The translations under genes were made by a program, and so were the position numbers. A stretch of DNA of 8,523 nt from Chloroflexota bacterium (GTDB lineage Bacteria; Chloroflexota; Dehalococcoidia; UBA2979). Location of the stretch: assembly GCA_009843585.1 (NCBI GenBank), contig VYDC01000142.1, forward strand, positions 1 through 8,523, in the 5' to 3' direction. This document shows, one piece after another, positions 1 through 6,606 of this stretch (position 1 is its first letter; every line of letters starts with the position of its first letter). The notes under the pieces are model-generated. The model saw only the letters and a program-made list of their open reading frames with translations, did not search any database and was not told the origin of the DNA.

Positions 1-23
1 CTCCACCCGAACGCCAGGTGGAG
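1..23 (-). terminator. Candidate terminator hairpin after the CoA-transferase pair
   Basis: Positions 1-7 (CTCCACC) and 17-23 (GGTGGAG) form a perfect 7-bp inverted repeat around a 9-nt loop. It begins 22 bases beyond the stop codon of the leftward CoA-transferase gene, where an intrinsic terminator would be expected. Any T-tract would lie beyond the left edge, so only the stem-loop is seen; termination is inferred. Confidence 0.45.
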
Positions 24-45
24 ATTGACAACCGGTCACTCCATA

Positions 46-1290
46 TCAGCCGTAGGAGTAGCCGATCGCGCCGTTGGCCTCGAGGCGGTCGATCTCGGCG
101 TCGTCGTAGCCGTGCTCGCGGAGGAGCTCGCGGTTGTACTCGCCGACGAGGCCGCAGGGGAGGTCCCAGGACGGCGGATCGGGCGCGAAGCGCCAGAGGA
201 AGCCGGCCTGGATGCGGGGGCCGGTGTAGGGGTGATCGATCGTCGGGAACCAGCCCCGGGCGTTGAGCTGCGGCGACAGCAGCATCTCCTGGGGGCCCGC
301 GACGGGCGCGGCGATACCCCCCTCATCCTGGACGCGGTCGGCGAGCGCCTCGGCCTGCTGGCCCCCGGCGCGCTCGGAGAGCGCGGCATCCACCGCCTCA
401 CGATCGCGCAGCCGGCCGACGACCGTGGCCCACGGGTGCCCGTCCTCCGCCCACTCCGGGTGGCCGACGGCACGCGCGAGCGCGCCCCACTGCGCGTCGT
501 CCTCCGCGGCCAGCACGACCCAGCGGTCCTCTCCCGAGGCGCGGTAGCACTGGTGGGGGACGACGTGCTGCTCGCCGTTGCCGACGCGCACCGGGAGGCG
601 TCCGTTGAGGGACCACTCGGCGAGGACGCCGGGGATCTGGGTCGCCAATTCCTCCACCTGCGAGAGGTCGACGAGCATCCCCTCCCCGGTGCGCTCGCGC
701 TCACGCAGCGCGGTGACCACGGCGAACACGATGTGAAGCGGCACCGTGGCGTCGGAATGGGTGATCGGCGAGGTCTCCTCGACGCCGCGCCACGGGTAGC
801 CGCGAACGGCCGTGTGGCCGGTGACGCAGTCGAAGCCCCCGCCGAAGGAGACGTAGCCCTGGTAGGGGCCGGAGAGGCCCCAGCCGGGCAGAGAGAGGCG
901 TATCAGCCTCGGCGCGTCGCGATGCATCCGCTCCCAGTCGAATCCGAGCTTCTCCATCGTCCCCGCCGAGAAGGAGTCGATCACGACGTCCGCGCGCTCG
1001 AGCAGGCGGCGGAAGGCCGCCGTGCCCGCCTCGTGCCGGAGGTTGATCGCCATGTTGCGCTTGTTGCGGTTCCCCTGATGCTGCGCCCACGAGTGCTCGT
1101 AGGCCGGCCCCTCACCGGGGGCGACGCGCCAGTCATTCGGATCGATGGGTCGCGTCGGTGAGAAGCGGGGGAACGACTCGACCTTGATCACGTCGGCACC
1201 GAGATCACCGAGCAGCGAGCCACCCACCGGCCCCGCCCAGACCTCGCTGAGCTCGATCACGCGCACCCCGGCGAGGGCGCGGCCGGTCAT
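46..1290 (-). CDS. CaiB/BaiF (family III) CoA-transferase, second gene of a pair
   Basis: A 414-residue family III CoA-transferase, a full-length member of a family of about 400 residues. These enzymes move CoA between carboxylic acids in the cytoplasm and typically form interlocked dimers. The N-terminal signature is clear: VRVIELSEVWAGP at residues 9-21, LGDLGADVIKVE at 27-38, and NRNKRNMAINL at 74-84. The conserved stretch before the active site, TGEGMLVDLS (201-210), is followed by Glu213 where formyl-CoA transferase has its catalytic Asp. Later segments also fit the family (LLSPQLNARGWF, 337-348). The ATG overlaps the upstream gene's TGA by 4 bp (ATGA), and a GGGGGTGA-like ribosome site lies just before it, suggesting translational coupling to the other CoA-transferase. 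A racemase/epimerase of the same fold (like AMACR) cannot be excluded. The substrate is unknown. Confidence 0.9.
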   Translation of the reverse strand: MTGRALAGVRVIELSEVWAGPVGGSLLGDLGADVIKVESFPRFSPTRPIDPNDWRVAPGEGPAYEHSWAQHQGNRNKRNMAINLRHEAGTAAFRRLLERADVVIDSFSAGTMEKLGFDWERMHRDAPRLIRLSLPGWGLSGPYQGYVSFGGGFDCVTGHTAVRGYPWRGVEETSPITHSDATVPLHIVFAVVTALRERERTGEGMLVDLSQVEELATQIPGVLAEWSLNGRLPVRVGNGEQHVVPHQCYRASGEDRWVVLAAEDDAQWGALARAVGHPEWAEDGHPWATVVGRLRDREAVDAALSERAGGQQAEALADRVQDEGGIAAPVAGPQEMLLSPQLNARGWFPTIDHPYTGPRIQAGFLWRFAPDPPSWDLPCGLVGEYNRELLREHGYDDAEIDRLEANGAIGYSYG

Positions 1291-2480
1291 CCCGTCACCC
1301 CCGCCCGGAAGAGAGCCTGCTGCTCGTCGCGCGAGTAGCCGAGACCGTCGAGGATCTCGCCCCCGTGCTCCCCGAGGCACGGCGCCGGCCCGGCGCTCCA
1401 GCGATCGCCCTCGACGCCACCGAGGCGGAACGGAGGGCCCGCGAGCGTCATCGTCCCCACCCCGGGCTGGTCGACCGCGACGTAGGAGCCGCGCGCGACG
1501 GACTGCGCATCCGCCAGCGCCTCCGAGATGTCGAGGATCGGCGTGCAGAGCACCCGCTCCGACTGCATCGCGCGGAACACCTCCCCCTTCGTGCGCGCGT
1601 CGAGCCAGGGCTGGAAGACCGCCAAGAACTCCTCGTGGTGGGCCGGCCGGACTTCCTTCGTCAGGAAGCGGGGGTCGTCGATGAAGTCGGGCCGGTCGAT
1701 GGCGCGGCAGGCCCGCTCGAAGAACGGCGAGTCGCCGGCCGTCAGCTGAACGTAGCCGTCCTTGCACCGGTACGTGCCGACGGGGTAGGTCCCGCGCGAG
1801 CGCCGCGGCACCGACGGCGCGCCGCCGGAGAGGGACCATGCCACGAAGGAGGTGTCGACGTTGCCGGCAAGCGCCTCGACGGCAGACACCTCGGCATCGC
1901 GGCGGGCGCCGTCGTGGAGCTGCCCCCACACCGCGCCCGCAGCGGCGGCGGCGGCGGTGAGCCCGACCTGCATCGCTACGACGTGCGGTGCGTAGCGAAG
2001 CGGCGGCTCCCCCTCCAGCCGGTGTCGGTGCAGGCGCGTCGTCCAGGCGAAGACCGAGAGGTCGTTCTCCCGCCGGTCCCGGTAGGGCCCGTCGAGGCCG
2101 TGCGGGCTCATCACCACGACGGACGGTGCCGCCTGCGCTCGCCGCAGCGCGTCGAGCACGGCCCCGGCCGCAGCGGGCGGGAGCTCGACGAACGCGAGCT
2201 GCGCGCCCGAAGCGAGCCGTCCGATCACCTCGCGCCCCGACGGCGTGCAGACGTCGAGCGCCAGCGAGCGTTTCCCGCTGTTGAGCGAGAGATGGAAGCC
2301 CCCCCGGTCACGATGCGGGCGGTCACCGGGGAAGGGGGGCAGGCGCCGAACCTCGCCGCCGCCGAGGCGCTCGACCTTCACGACATCGGCGCCGAAGTCG
2401 GCGAACTGCTTGCCGGCGCACGAGACGGCCACGCCGTCCCCGATCTCGACCACGCGGATCCCCGACCAGGGCTGCTCCAC
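1287..2480 (-). CDS. CaiB/BaiF (family III) CoA-transferase, first gene of a pair
   Basis: A 397-residue family III CoA-transferase paralogous to, but clearly diverged from, the gene that follows it. Family landmarks are IRVVEIGDG (residues 8-16), FADFGADVVKVE (26-37), LNSGKRSLALDV (66-77), PHGLDGPYRDR (126-136) and a C-terminal half with GTYPVGTYRCKDGYVQLT (230-247). The catalytic region reads DAEVSAVEALAG (195-206), placing Glu202 at the usual Asp position. The start is the GTG at 2478-2480, which sits just before the first conserved block and is preceded by GGGAG at 6-nt spacing. The frame stays open upstream, but that stretch is low-complexity Arg/Ala-rich and overlaps the divergent promoter region. 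The pair may form a heteromer like succinyl-CoA:benzylsuccinate CoA-transferase BbsEF, or be two enzymes of one pathway. The substrate is unknown. Confidence 0.88.
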   Translation of the reverse strand: MEQPWSGIRVVEIGDGVAVSCAGKQFADFGADVVKVERLGGGEVRRLPPFPGDRPHRDRGGFHLSLNSGKRSLALDVCTPSGREVIGRLASGAQLAFVELPPAAAGAVLDALRRAQAAPSVVVMSPHGLDGPYRDRRENDLSVFAWTTRLHRHRLEGEPPLRYAPHVVAMQVGLTAAAAAAGAVWGQLHDGARRDAEVSAVEALAGNVDTSFVAWSLSGGAPSVPRRSRGTYPVGTYRCKDGYVQLTAGDSPFFERACRAIDRPDFIDDPRFLTKEVRPAHHEEFLAVFQPWLDARTKGEVFRAMQSERVLCTPILDISEALADAQSVARGSYVAVDQPGVGTMTLAGPPFRLGGVEGDRWSAGPAPCLGEHGGEILDGLGYSRDEQQALFRAGVTG

Positions 2481-2656
2481 GCTCGCTCCCGCTGAACTGC
2501 AGGCGCGTCGCTCGCGCCATCTGCGCTCGCCGCATGCTACGGCACGCGCTCCATGCCACGCACGACCGCGCCGCGGCCGACACCGGCGCTCGCACCGGGT
2601 CGTCGTCCCGGCTACGCTGGCGCCCTCCGCCTCGCACACGCACGGGGAGGGATGCC
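2481..2656. promoter_or_regulatory. Divergent promoter region between CoA-transferases and SDR
   Basis: This 176-bp gap separates the leftward CoA-transferase pair from the rightward SDR and must hold both promoters. Rightward, TACGCT at 2613-2618 resembles the TANNNT -10 element of high-GC bacteria, with a weak CTCGCA at 2589-2594 as a possible -35 (18-bp spacer). Leftward, TAGCAT (complement of 2534-2539) is a possible -10, with no convincing -35. Ribosome sites flank both ends: GGGAG before the GTG at 2480, and GGGGAGGG at 2644-2651 before the ATG at 2657. I see no obvious operator palindrome. Divergence with a short shared region suggests co-regulation, which is an inference. Confidence 0.4.
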
Positions 2657-3445
2657 ATGGATCTCGGCATCGCGGGGCGCGTGGCCCTGGTCACGGGCGC
2701 GAGTCGCGGCATCGGGCGGGCCTGCGCCCTGGAGCTCGCGCGCGAGGGCGCCCGCATCTGCCTGGTCGCCCGCGATGCCGAGCGGCTCGCCGATGCGCTC
2801 GCAGCGATTGAGGCCGCCGGTGGCGAGGGCCTGACCATCTCCGCTGATCTGGCAACCCCCGAAGGCTGCCGCGAGGCCGTCGAGGGCTGCGTCGGCGAGT
2901 TCGGGGCGCTTCACATCCTGGTCAACAACGCCGGCGCCGCGCGCGAACACCATGTAGCCGACGTGCCGGCCGAGCTCTTCGACGACGCCCTGACGCTCAA
3001 GCTCTACGGCTATCTGCGGATGTCGCAGCTGGCGCTCCCGCATATGCGCGGCGCCGGGTGGGGACGGATCGTCAACATCGCCGGCGCGGCCGGGGCAAGC
3101 CCGCTCCCCGACAACCTCCCGATGAGCATCGCCAACGTCGGCGTGCTCAACCTGACGCGCGCGTTCTCGGACATCGCCGCGCGGGACGGCGTGACCGCGA
3201 ACGCGATCTGCCCGGGACTGACCGATACCGACCGTGCGCGGGAGCTCCGGGAGGAGCGCGCCGCCGCCGCCGGCACCGACGTTGAGGAGCTCCTGACCCG
3301 GATGGCGTCGCGCACGCCCGCCGGCCGCATGGCGAGCCCCGAGGAGGTCGCGCGCGTGACGTGCTTCCTCGCTTCGGAGGCGGCGAGCTTCGTGCACGGG
3401 ACGGCGGTCTACATGGACGGTGGCGCCCGGCGCGCGACACCGTAG
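2657..3445 (+). CDS. SDR-family protein with substituted catalytic tetrad
   Basis: A 262-residue short-chain dehydrogenase/reductase of normal length with a complete Rossmann fold pattern. The glycine-rich cofactor motif TGASRGIG is at residues 13-20, Asp64 is in the adenine-pocket position, NNAG is at 90-93, and the PG turn is at 186-187. The C-terminal SDR pattern GRMASPEEVARVTCFLASEA ends in FVHGTAVYMDGG. Arg39 after beta-2 suggests NADP(H), tentatively. The usual catalytic residues appear missing: the Asn position is Lys115 (LKLYG), Ser is Gly143 (VNIAGAAG), and the YxxxK pair falls on Met156 and Asn160 (PMSIANVGVL). It may be a divergent enzyme using other residues, or a non-catalytic partner. 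The ATG at 2657 is chosen because GGGGAGGG ends 5 nt before it and the first conserved beta strand follows at once. It diverges from the CoA-transferase pair, so a shared acyl-CoA pathway is likely but unproven. Confidence 0.9.
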   Translation: MDLGIAGRVALVTGASRGIGRACALELAREGARICLVARDAERLADALAAIEAAGGEGLTISADLATPEGCREAVEGCVGEFGALHILVNNAGAAREHHVADVPAELFDDALTLKLYGYLRMSQLALPHMRGAGWGRIVNIAGAAGASPLPDNLPMSIANVGVLNLTRAFSDIAARDGVTANAICPGLTDTDRARELREERAAAAGTDVEELLTRMASRTPAGRMASPEEVARVTCFLASEAASFVHGTAVYMDGGARRATP

Positions 3446-3524
3446 CCGCCGCCAGCCGGCGCGGCGTGACGCTTCCCGGCCCGCGTGCGGCTCCCGTATC
3501 GTGCTATGGCATCCCCGAAGCGAC

Positions 3525-3612
3525 GCCGAAGTGGCGGAACGGCAGACGCGGCGGTCTCAAACACCGCTGGGCCTCGCGGCCCGTGTGGGTTCGAATCCCA
3601 CCTTCGGCACCA
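3525..3612 (+). tRNA. tRNA-Leu (anticodon CAA)
   Basis: A complete 88-nt type II tRNA. The acceptor stem GCCGAAG (3525-3531) pairs perfectly with CTTCGGC (3602-3608), followed by discriminator A and an encoded CCA (3610-3612). The anticodon stem is GCGGT/ACCGC with loop CTCAAAC, placing CAA at 3558-3560, so it reads UUG. The long variable arm forms a 5-bp helix, GGGCC/GGCCC, with loop TCGC, which is typical of leucine tRNA. The T arm is GTGGG-TTCGAAT-CCCAC (3585-3601). Discriminator A agrees with leucine identity. No convincing terminator follows. Confidence 0.97.
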
Positions 3613-3751
3613 ACTCTGCCGAGCTATGGAGACTCCGGAACGCGGGCACGTCCCGGCACCCAAGGACCGCTCCCTCCCTCACCGTCCCCCAGAGGCCCAC
3701 GATCCGAGGTGGGAACGCCCGCCCAGGATGGGCGCGGAGGGCGGGGCGCGG

Positions 3752-3780
3752 TTCGCAGTAGGACGCCACGGTGCTAGGAT
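3752..3780 (+). promoter_or_regulatory. Candidate promoter for the DAHP synthase gene
   Basis: TTCGCA (3752-3757) and TAGGAT (3775-3780) are separated by exactly 17 bp. The -10 is preceded by TG one base upstream (TGCTAGGAT), an extended -10 arrangement. Each hexamer matches four of six positions of the sigma-70 consensus. Transcription would start near 3787 and give a leader of about 115 nt. Prediction by eye only. Confidence 0.45.
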
Positions 3781-3825
3781 CCCCCTGCGGTTGGACGGCT
3801 CCCCTCGCTCCTGCCCGTCGCTGGC

Positions 3826-3837
3826 ATCCGCGCGGAT
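3826..3837. promoter_or_regulatory. 12-bp perfect palindrome in the DAHP synthase leader
   Basis: ATCCGCGCGGAT is a perfect 12-bp dyad, 64 bp before the ATG and about 45 bp after the candidate -10. Its position would suit a repressor operator or a small leader hairpin. GC-rich DNA produces such palindromes by chance, so a function is only a possibility. Confidence 0.2.
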
Positions 3838-3901
3838 CCCGCCACGCCGCACCACCGACGTGACGCCTGCCGACGGCGCCTCCGGCAAGTGGGGGAGCGA
3901 T

Positions 3902-4969
3902 ATGGCCCATCCGATCGCCAACCTCCATGTGCGCCGCACCGTGCCCCTCCCGACACCCCGCGAGCTCGAGGCAGAGCTCCCTCTGACGGACAAGGTTCGG
4001 GCGTCGGTGCTGCGCGGCCGACAGGCCATCGAGACCATCCTCACAGGGCGCGACCCGCGGATGCTCGTCATCGCCGGGCCGTGCTCCATCCACGACGAGC
4101 GTGCCGCGCTCCACTACGCGGAGCGCCTCGCCGCGCTCGCCGAGGATCTCGACGACCACCTGGTGGTCGCCATGCGCGTCTATTTCGAGAAACCACGCAC
4201 GACGGTCGGCTGGAAGGGGATGATCTACGACCCGGACCTTGATGGCTCCTTCGACATCGCCAGCGGCCTGCGCCGTGCGCGCCAGTTGCTGATCCAGATC
4301 GTCGGCTTGGGCCTGCCCACCGCCACCGAGTTCCTGGATCCCGTCACGCCGCAGTACCTGGCCGATCTGATCTCCTGGACCGCCATCGGCGCGCGCACGA
4401 CCGAGAGCCAGACGCACCGCCAGATGGCGAGCGGGCTCTCGATGCCGGTGGGCTTCAAGAACAGCACAGACGGCAACAGCCAGATCGCCGTCGACGGGAC
4501 TCTCTCGTCGCGCGAGCCGCACGCCTTCCTCGGCATCGATGGAGACGGCCGCATGGCCACGGTGCTCACGAAGGGCAACCCGCACGGCCACATCGTGCTG
4601 CGAGGGGGCTCGGCCGGACCGAACTACGGTGCGAGCCATGTCCGGGACGTGTACGCGCGCCTCGAGCGCGCCGGGCTGCGGCGACAGGTGCTCGTCGACT
4701 GCAGCCACGCCAACTCGGGGAAGGACCACACGAGGCAGGCCGCCGCGTTCCGTGATGTCCTGGCCCAGCGAGCGGCCGGCGACCGCGGCCTCATCGGCCT
4801 GATGGTTGAGAGCAACCTGTTCGAGGGCAGGCAGGCGCTGGGGAGCGACCCGAGCACGCTTCGCTACGGCGTTTCGATCACGGATGCCTGCATCGGCTGG
4901 GAGGAGACCGTCCAGCTGCTACACGAGGCGGCAGCCCTGCGCACGGAGGCGACACCAGCCACCGCATAG
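3902..4969 (+). CDS. aroF: 3-deoxy-7-phosphoheptulonate (DAHP) synthase, class I-alpha
   Basis: A 355-residue DAHP synthase (EC 2.5.1.54), which condenses phosphoenolpyruvate with erythrose 4-phosphate as the committed step of the shikimate pathway. It matches the E. coli AroF/AroG/AroH type in length and motifs: AGPCSIHD (58-65), RVYFEKPRTTVGWKG (92-106), GARTTESQTHRQMASGLSMP (163-182), GFKN (184-187) and DCSHANSGK (266-274). The expected metal ligands are all present: Cys61, His269, Glu303 (ESNLFEG) and Asp328 (ITDACIGW). The N-terminus (ANLHV, 6-10) looks most like tyrosine-sensitive AroF, whose Asn8 is needed for feedback inhibition; Asn7 may correspond. Pro150 and Ser180, at positions linked to inhibitor binding, are also kept, so the enzyme is probably feedback-regulated. 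The ATG at 3902 is chosen because GGGGGAG lies about 5 nt upstream and the family N-terminus begins there. No other aromatic-pathway gene is adjacent. Confidence 0.96.
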   Translation: MAHPIANLHVRRTVPLPTPRELEAELPLTDKVRASVLRGRQAIETILTGRDPRMLVIAGPCSIHDERAALHYAERLAALAEDLDDHLVVAMRVYFEKPRTTVGWKGMIYDPDLDGSFDIASGLRRARQLLIQIVGLGLPTATEFLDPVTPQYLADLISWTAIGARTTESQTHRQMASGLSMPVGFKNSTDGNSQIAVDGTLSSREPHAFLGIDGDGRMATVLTKGNPHGHIVLRGGSAGPNYGASHVRDVYARLERAGLRRQVLVDCSHANSGKDHTRQAAAFRDVLAQRAAGDRGLIGLMVESNLFEGRQALGSDPSTLRYGVSITDACIGWEETVQLLHEAAALRTEATPATA

Positions 4970-5057
4970 CACGCGGCGTCCGGCGACGACGAGCGCGGAG
5001 CCGCGGGCGGCCCCGCCGGATCCCGCAGGCGGCCGCCGGGCGGAATCGGAGCCGGCT

Positions 5058-5603
5058 ATGGCGACAGGCGAACAGATCCGCGACCTGGTGGCGAAGATGG
5101 AGTCCGAGCGCTCCGCGCTGCTCCGCCTGGTCGACGGGATGGGCGATGGGGAGGCCGAACACCGCCCGCCGGAGGCCGACGGCGAGGCGGGCTGGTCGGT
5201 GAAGGAGCAGCTCGCTCACCTCGCCCAGATGGAGGCGACCTACCGGGCGTGGGTTGAGCGCGCGCTCGTGGAGGAGCGCCCGGATCTTGCCGACGGCACC
5301 ATCTCCGACCCGGTTGCCTACCCGCGCCAGCGGGCGCATGAGGCCAGCGTGCGTGACCACGTCGCCGAACTCGGGCGCCAGCGCGACAGAACCATCGGGA
5401 CGATTAGCCGGATCGACCCGGAGGCCTTCGAGCGGACCGCGATCTCGCCGCTCTTCGGGGAGCTGACCGTGATGCAGTGGCTCCGCTCGTACTACCGGCA
5501 CGACCGGATGCATCAGGCGCAGATCGAGGGCCGCGAGTCGGACTACCGCCCGCGCTTCGAAGGCGGCATCGAGCCGGACCAGCGGAACGTGCGCGACGGG
5601 TAG
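5058..5603 (+). CDS. DinB-superfamily putative metal-dependent protein
   Basis: A 181-residue protein of the DinB/DfsA four-helix-bundle superfamily. Typical landmarks are GWSVKEQLAHLAQMEATYRAW (residues 45-65), where the first metal His (His54) sits in the second helix, and YYRHDRMHQAQIEG (145-158), carrying His148 and His152 in an HxxxH pattern. Together they would form the three-histidine metal site usual in this superfamily. Members include thiol-dependent (mycothiol, bacillithiol) transferases and isomerases, and many damage-inducible proteins of unknown function. No specific activity can be assigned. The ATG at 5058 follows a modest CGGAG ribosome site by about 6 nt. It lies 88 bp after the DAHP synthase gene on the same strand, so co-transcription is possible, but the gap is GC-rich and palindromic (GGCGGCCGCC at 5028-5037). 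Confidence 0.85.
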   Translation: MATGEQIRDLVAKMESERSALLRLVDGMGDGEAEHRPPEADGEAGWSVKEQLAHLAQMEATYRAWVERALVEERPDLADGTISDPVAYPRQRAHEASVRDHVAELGRQRDRTIGTISRIDPEAFERTAISPLFGELTVMQWLRSYYRHDRMHQAQIEGRESDYRPRFEGGIEPDQRNVRDG

Positions 5604-5610
5604 GACCGCG

Positions 5611-5636
5611 CCGGACCAGGCACCAAGACGGTCCGG
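5611..5636. terminator. Hairpin between convergent genes, possible terminator
   Basis: CCGGACC (5611-5617) and GGTCCGG (5630-5636) form a perfect 7-bp inverted repeat with a 12-nt loop. It starts 7 bases after the DinB-type stop codon, in the 97-bp gap between convergent genes. There is no T-tract on either side, so it is not a classical intrinsic terminator. A second GC-rich inverted repeat (GAGCGT 5654-5659, ACGCTC 5680-5685) lies nearer the YihY gene. Confidence 0.35.
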
Positions 5637-5700
5637 GCGGCGGGCGCGGAGCCGAGCGTGCTCTGCCACGCGCCCGGGGACGCTCCGCCCGGCAGGAGCG

Positions 5701-6588
5701 CTACGGGCGCAGCTCTCCCGCCAGCCTGGTGACAGCTCCCCCGTAGAGGAAGATCAGTCCCGCCAGGTACGCCCACATCATGAGCACGACGACTGACGTA
5801 ATCGGCCCGTAGACCGCGCTGGTCTGCGTCGCCACGCTCGTGAGCCAGAAGAAGGCGTGCTTCGCCGCCTCGAACAACACGATGGCGACCATCGCGCCGA
5901 ACGCCGCATCCCCCCACCGCACCTCGACGCTCGGAAGGTGGCGATAGACCAACGCGAACACGGCCGTGGTCAGGATGAGGGGCAGCGCCGTCGAGGCCGA
6001 ACCGACGAGAAGGACCGCGAGCGTCGACGTTTCGGCTTCGGGCCCGGTCAGCCGCTCGCCGATGCCGATGAGCAGGTGAAGGACGGCCGTGAGAACAAGC
6101 GAGAGGAGGAACAGGAGCACGGTGAAGGTCGCGATCGACCACTGGGTGATGGTCATCCGGACGAGGTCTTCCCGGTCGCGCCCGAAGATGCGGTTGAGTG
6201 CCCTGCCGGCCGCCATCAGCAGCCCGTTCGCTCCGAGGACCATGCCGGCCACTGCCACGAGACCGACGGCGAGCGTGCCGCTGAGAAGGTTCCGCACCGC
6301 ATCGCGTATGAGATCGCGGGCGGTCGGGAAGTAGTACACGAGGATGTCCGCAAGCTCCTCCGCGATGTCCTCGGGGTCGCCCAGCATCCCCACGCCCATG
6401 ATCACCAGCGCCATGAGGGGAAACAGCGAGAGAGTCGTGAAGTAGGCGAGGGAGGCCGCGAGGTCGATTCCACCCACATCGAAGAGCAAGCGGAGTGCCC
6501 GTACCATCGAGGCACGCCGCCACGCCCGTGGGGTCGGCGGCAACTCGTCGCGCGGCTCTGCTCCGACGTGCTGGACGTGTCCTGTCAC
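5701..6588 (-). CDS. YihY/BrkB family integral membrane protein
   Basis: A 295-residue polytopic inner-membrane protein of the YihY/virulence factor BrkB family, once misnamed ribonuclease BN. Its molecular role is unsettled. The family signature AASLAYFTTLSLFPLMAL lies in the first membrane segment. About six hydrophobic segments are visible, at roughly residues 42-67, 103-128, 151-176, 188-215, 228-250 and 258-285. The motif YRHLPSVEVRW (215-225) and the last segment, VYGPITSVVVLMMWAYLAG (259-277), also fit the family. The usual GAE after the last segment reads GAV here (284-286). The start is taken as GTG at 6588, with a weak GGACGGGG-like site upstream. ATG at 6507 (MVRALRLLF) is a possible alternative that would remove a charged 27-residue N-terminus. 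It converges on the DinB-type gene and lies downstream of the split-barrel gene on the same strand, with a 110-bp gap. Confidence 0.9.
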   Translation of the reverse strand: MTGHVQHVGAEPRDELPPTPRAWRRASMVRALRLLFDVGGIDLAASLAYFTTLSLFPLMALVIMGVGMLGDPEDIAEELADILVYYFPTARDLIRDAVRNLLSGTLAVGLVAVAGMVLGANGLLMAAGRALNRIFGRDREDLVRMTITQWSIATFTVLLFLLSLVLTAVLHLLIGIGERLTGPEAETSTLAVLLVGSASTALPLILTTAVFALVYRHLPSVEVRWGDAAFGAMVAIVLFEAAKHAFFWLTSVATQTSAVYGPITSVVVLMMWAYLAGLIFLYGGAVTRLAGELRP

Positions 6589-6606
6589 CGCGACCCGTCC
6601 CCGTCC

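Larger units (their letters stand above)
3613..3901. other. Noncoding stretch between tRNA-Leu and DAHP synthase
   Basis: I see no gene in these 289 bases. The DAHP synthase frame runs open through it without stops, but the translation is Arg/Pro/Ser-rich and unlike the family. It contains a 6-bp GC hairpin (CGCCCA 3720-3725, GGA loop, TGGGCG 3729-3734), a candidate promoter at 3752-3780, and a 12-bp palindrome at 3826-3837. No leader peptide rich in Phe, Tyr or Trp codons is visible, so classical attenuation is not supported. Confidence 0.6.

Noticed and set aside
25..1161. Long rightward open frame (378 codons) opposite the CoA-transferase gene
   Set aside because: It is antisense to a gene with clear family motifs; its translation is repetitive Arg/Gly/Ala/Val with no recognisable domain. 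Such shadows are expected in high-GC DNA.
2481..2639. Upstream extension of the first CoA-transferase frame by 53 codons
   Set aside because: The residues are Arg-rich and nonconserved. The GTG at 2480 has a good ribosome site immediately before the first conserved block.
2534..2656. Upstream extension of the SDR frame by 41 codons
   Set aside because: The added residues are Arg/Pro/Ser-rich, precede the canonical SDR N-terminus and fall in the divergent promoter region. The ATG at 2657 has GGGGAGGG at ideal spacing.
3485..3901. In-frame upstream extension of the DAHP synthase reading frame
   Set aside because: The extension would translate through the tRNA-Leu gene, and its composition is unlike the family. 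The ATG at 3902 has a strong ribosome site and gives the normal family length.
3557..4729. Long leftward open frame (390 codons) overlapping tRNA-Leu and antisense to DAHP synthase
   Set aside because: It runs through a complete tRNA and mirrors a strongly conserved enzyme. No domain or plausible ribosome site supports it.
4970..5057. Possible intrinsic terminator after DAHP synthase
   Set aside because: The gap has GC palindromes (GGCGGCCGCC at 5028-5037), but no separated stem-loop followed by a T-tract. Such palindromes are common at this GC content.
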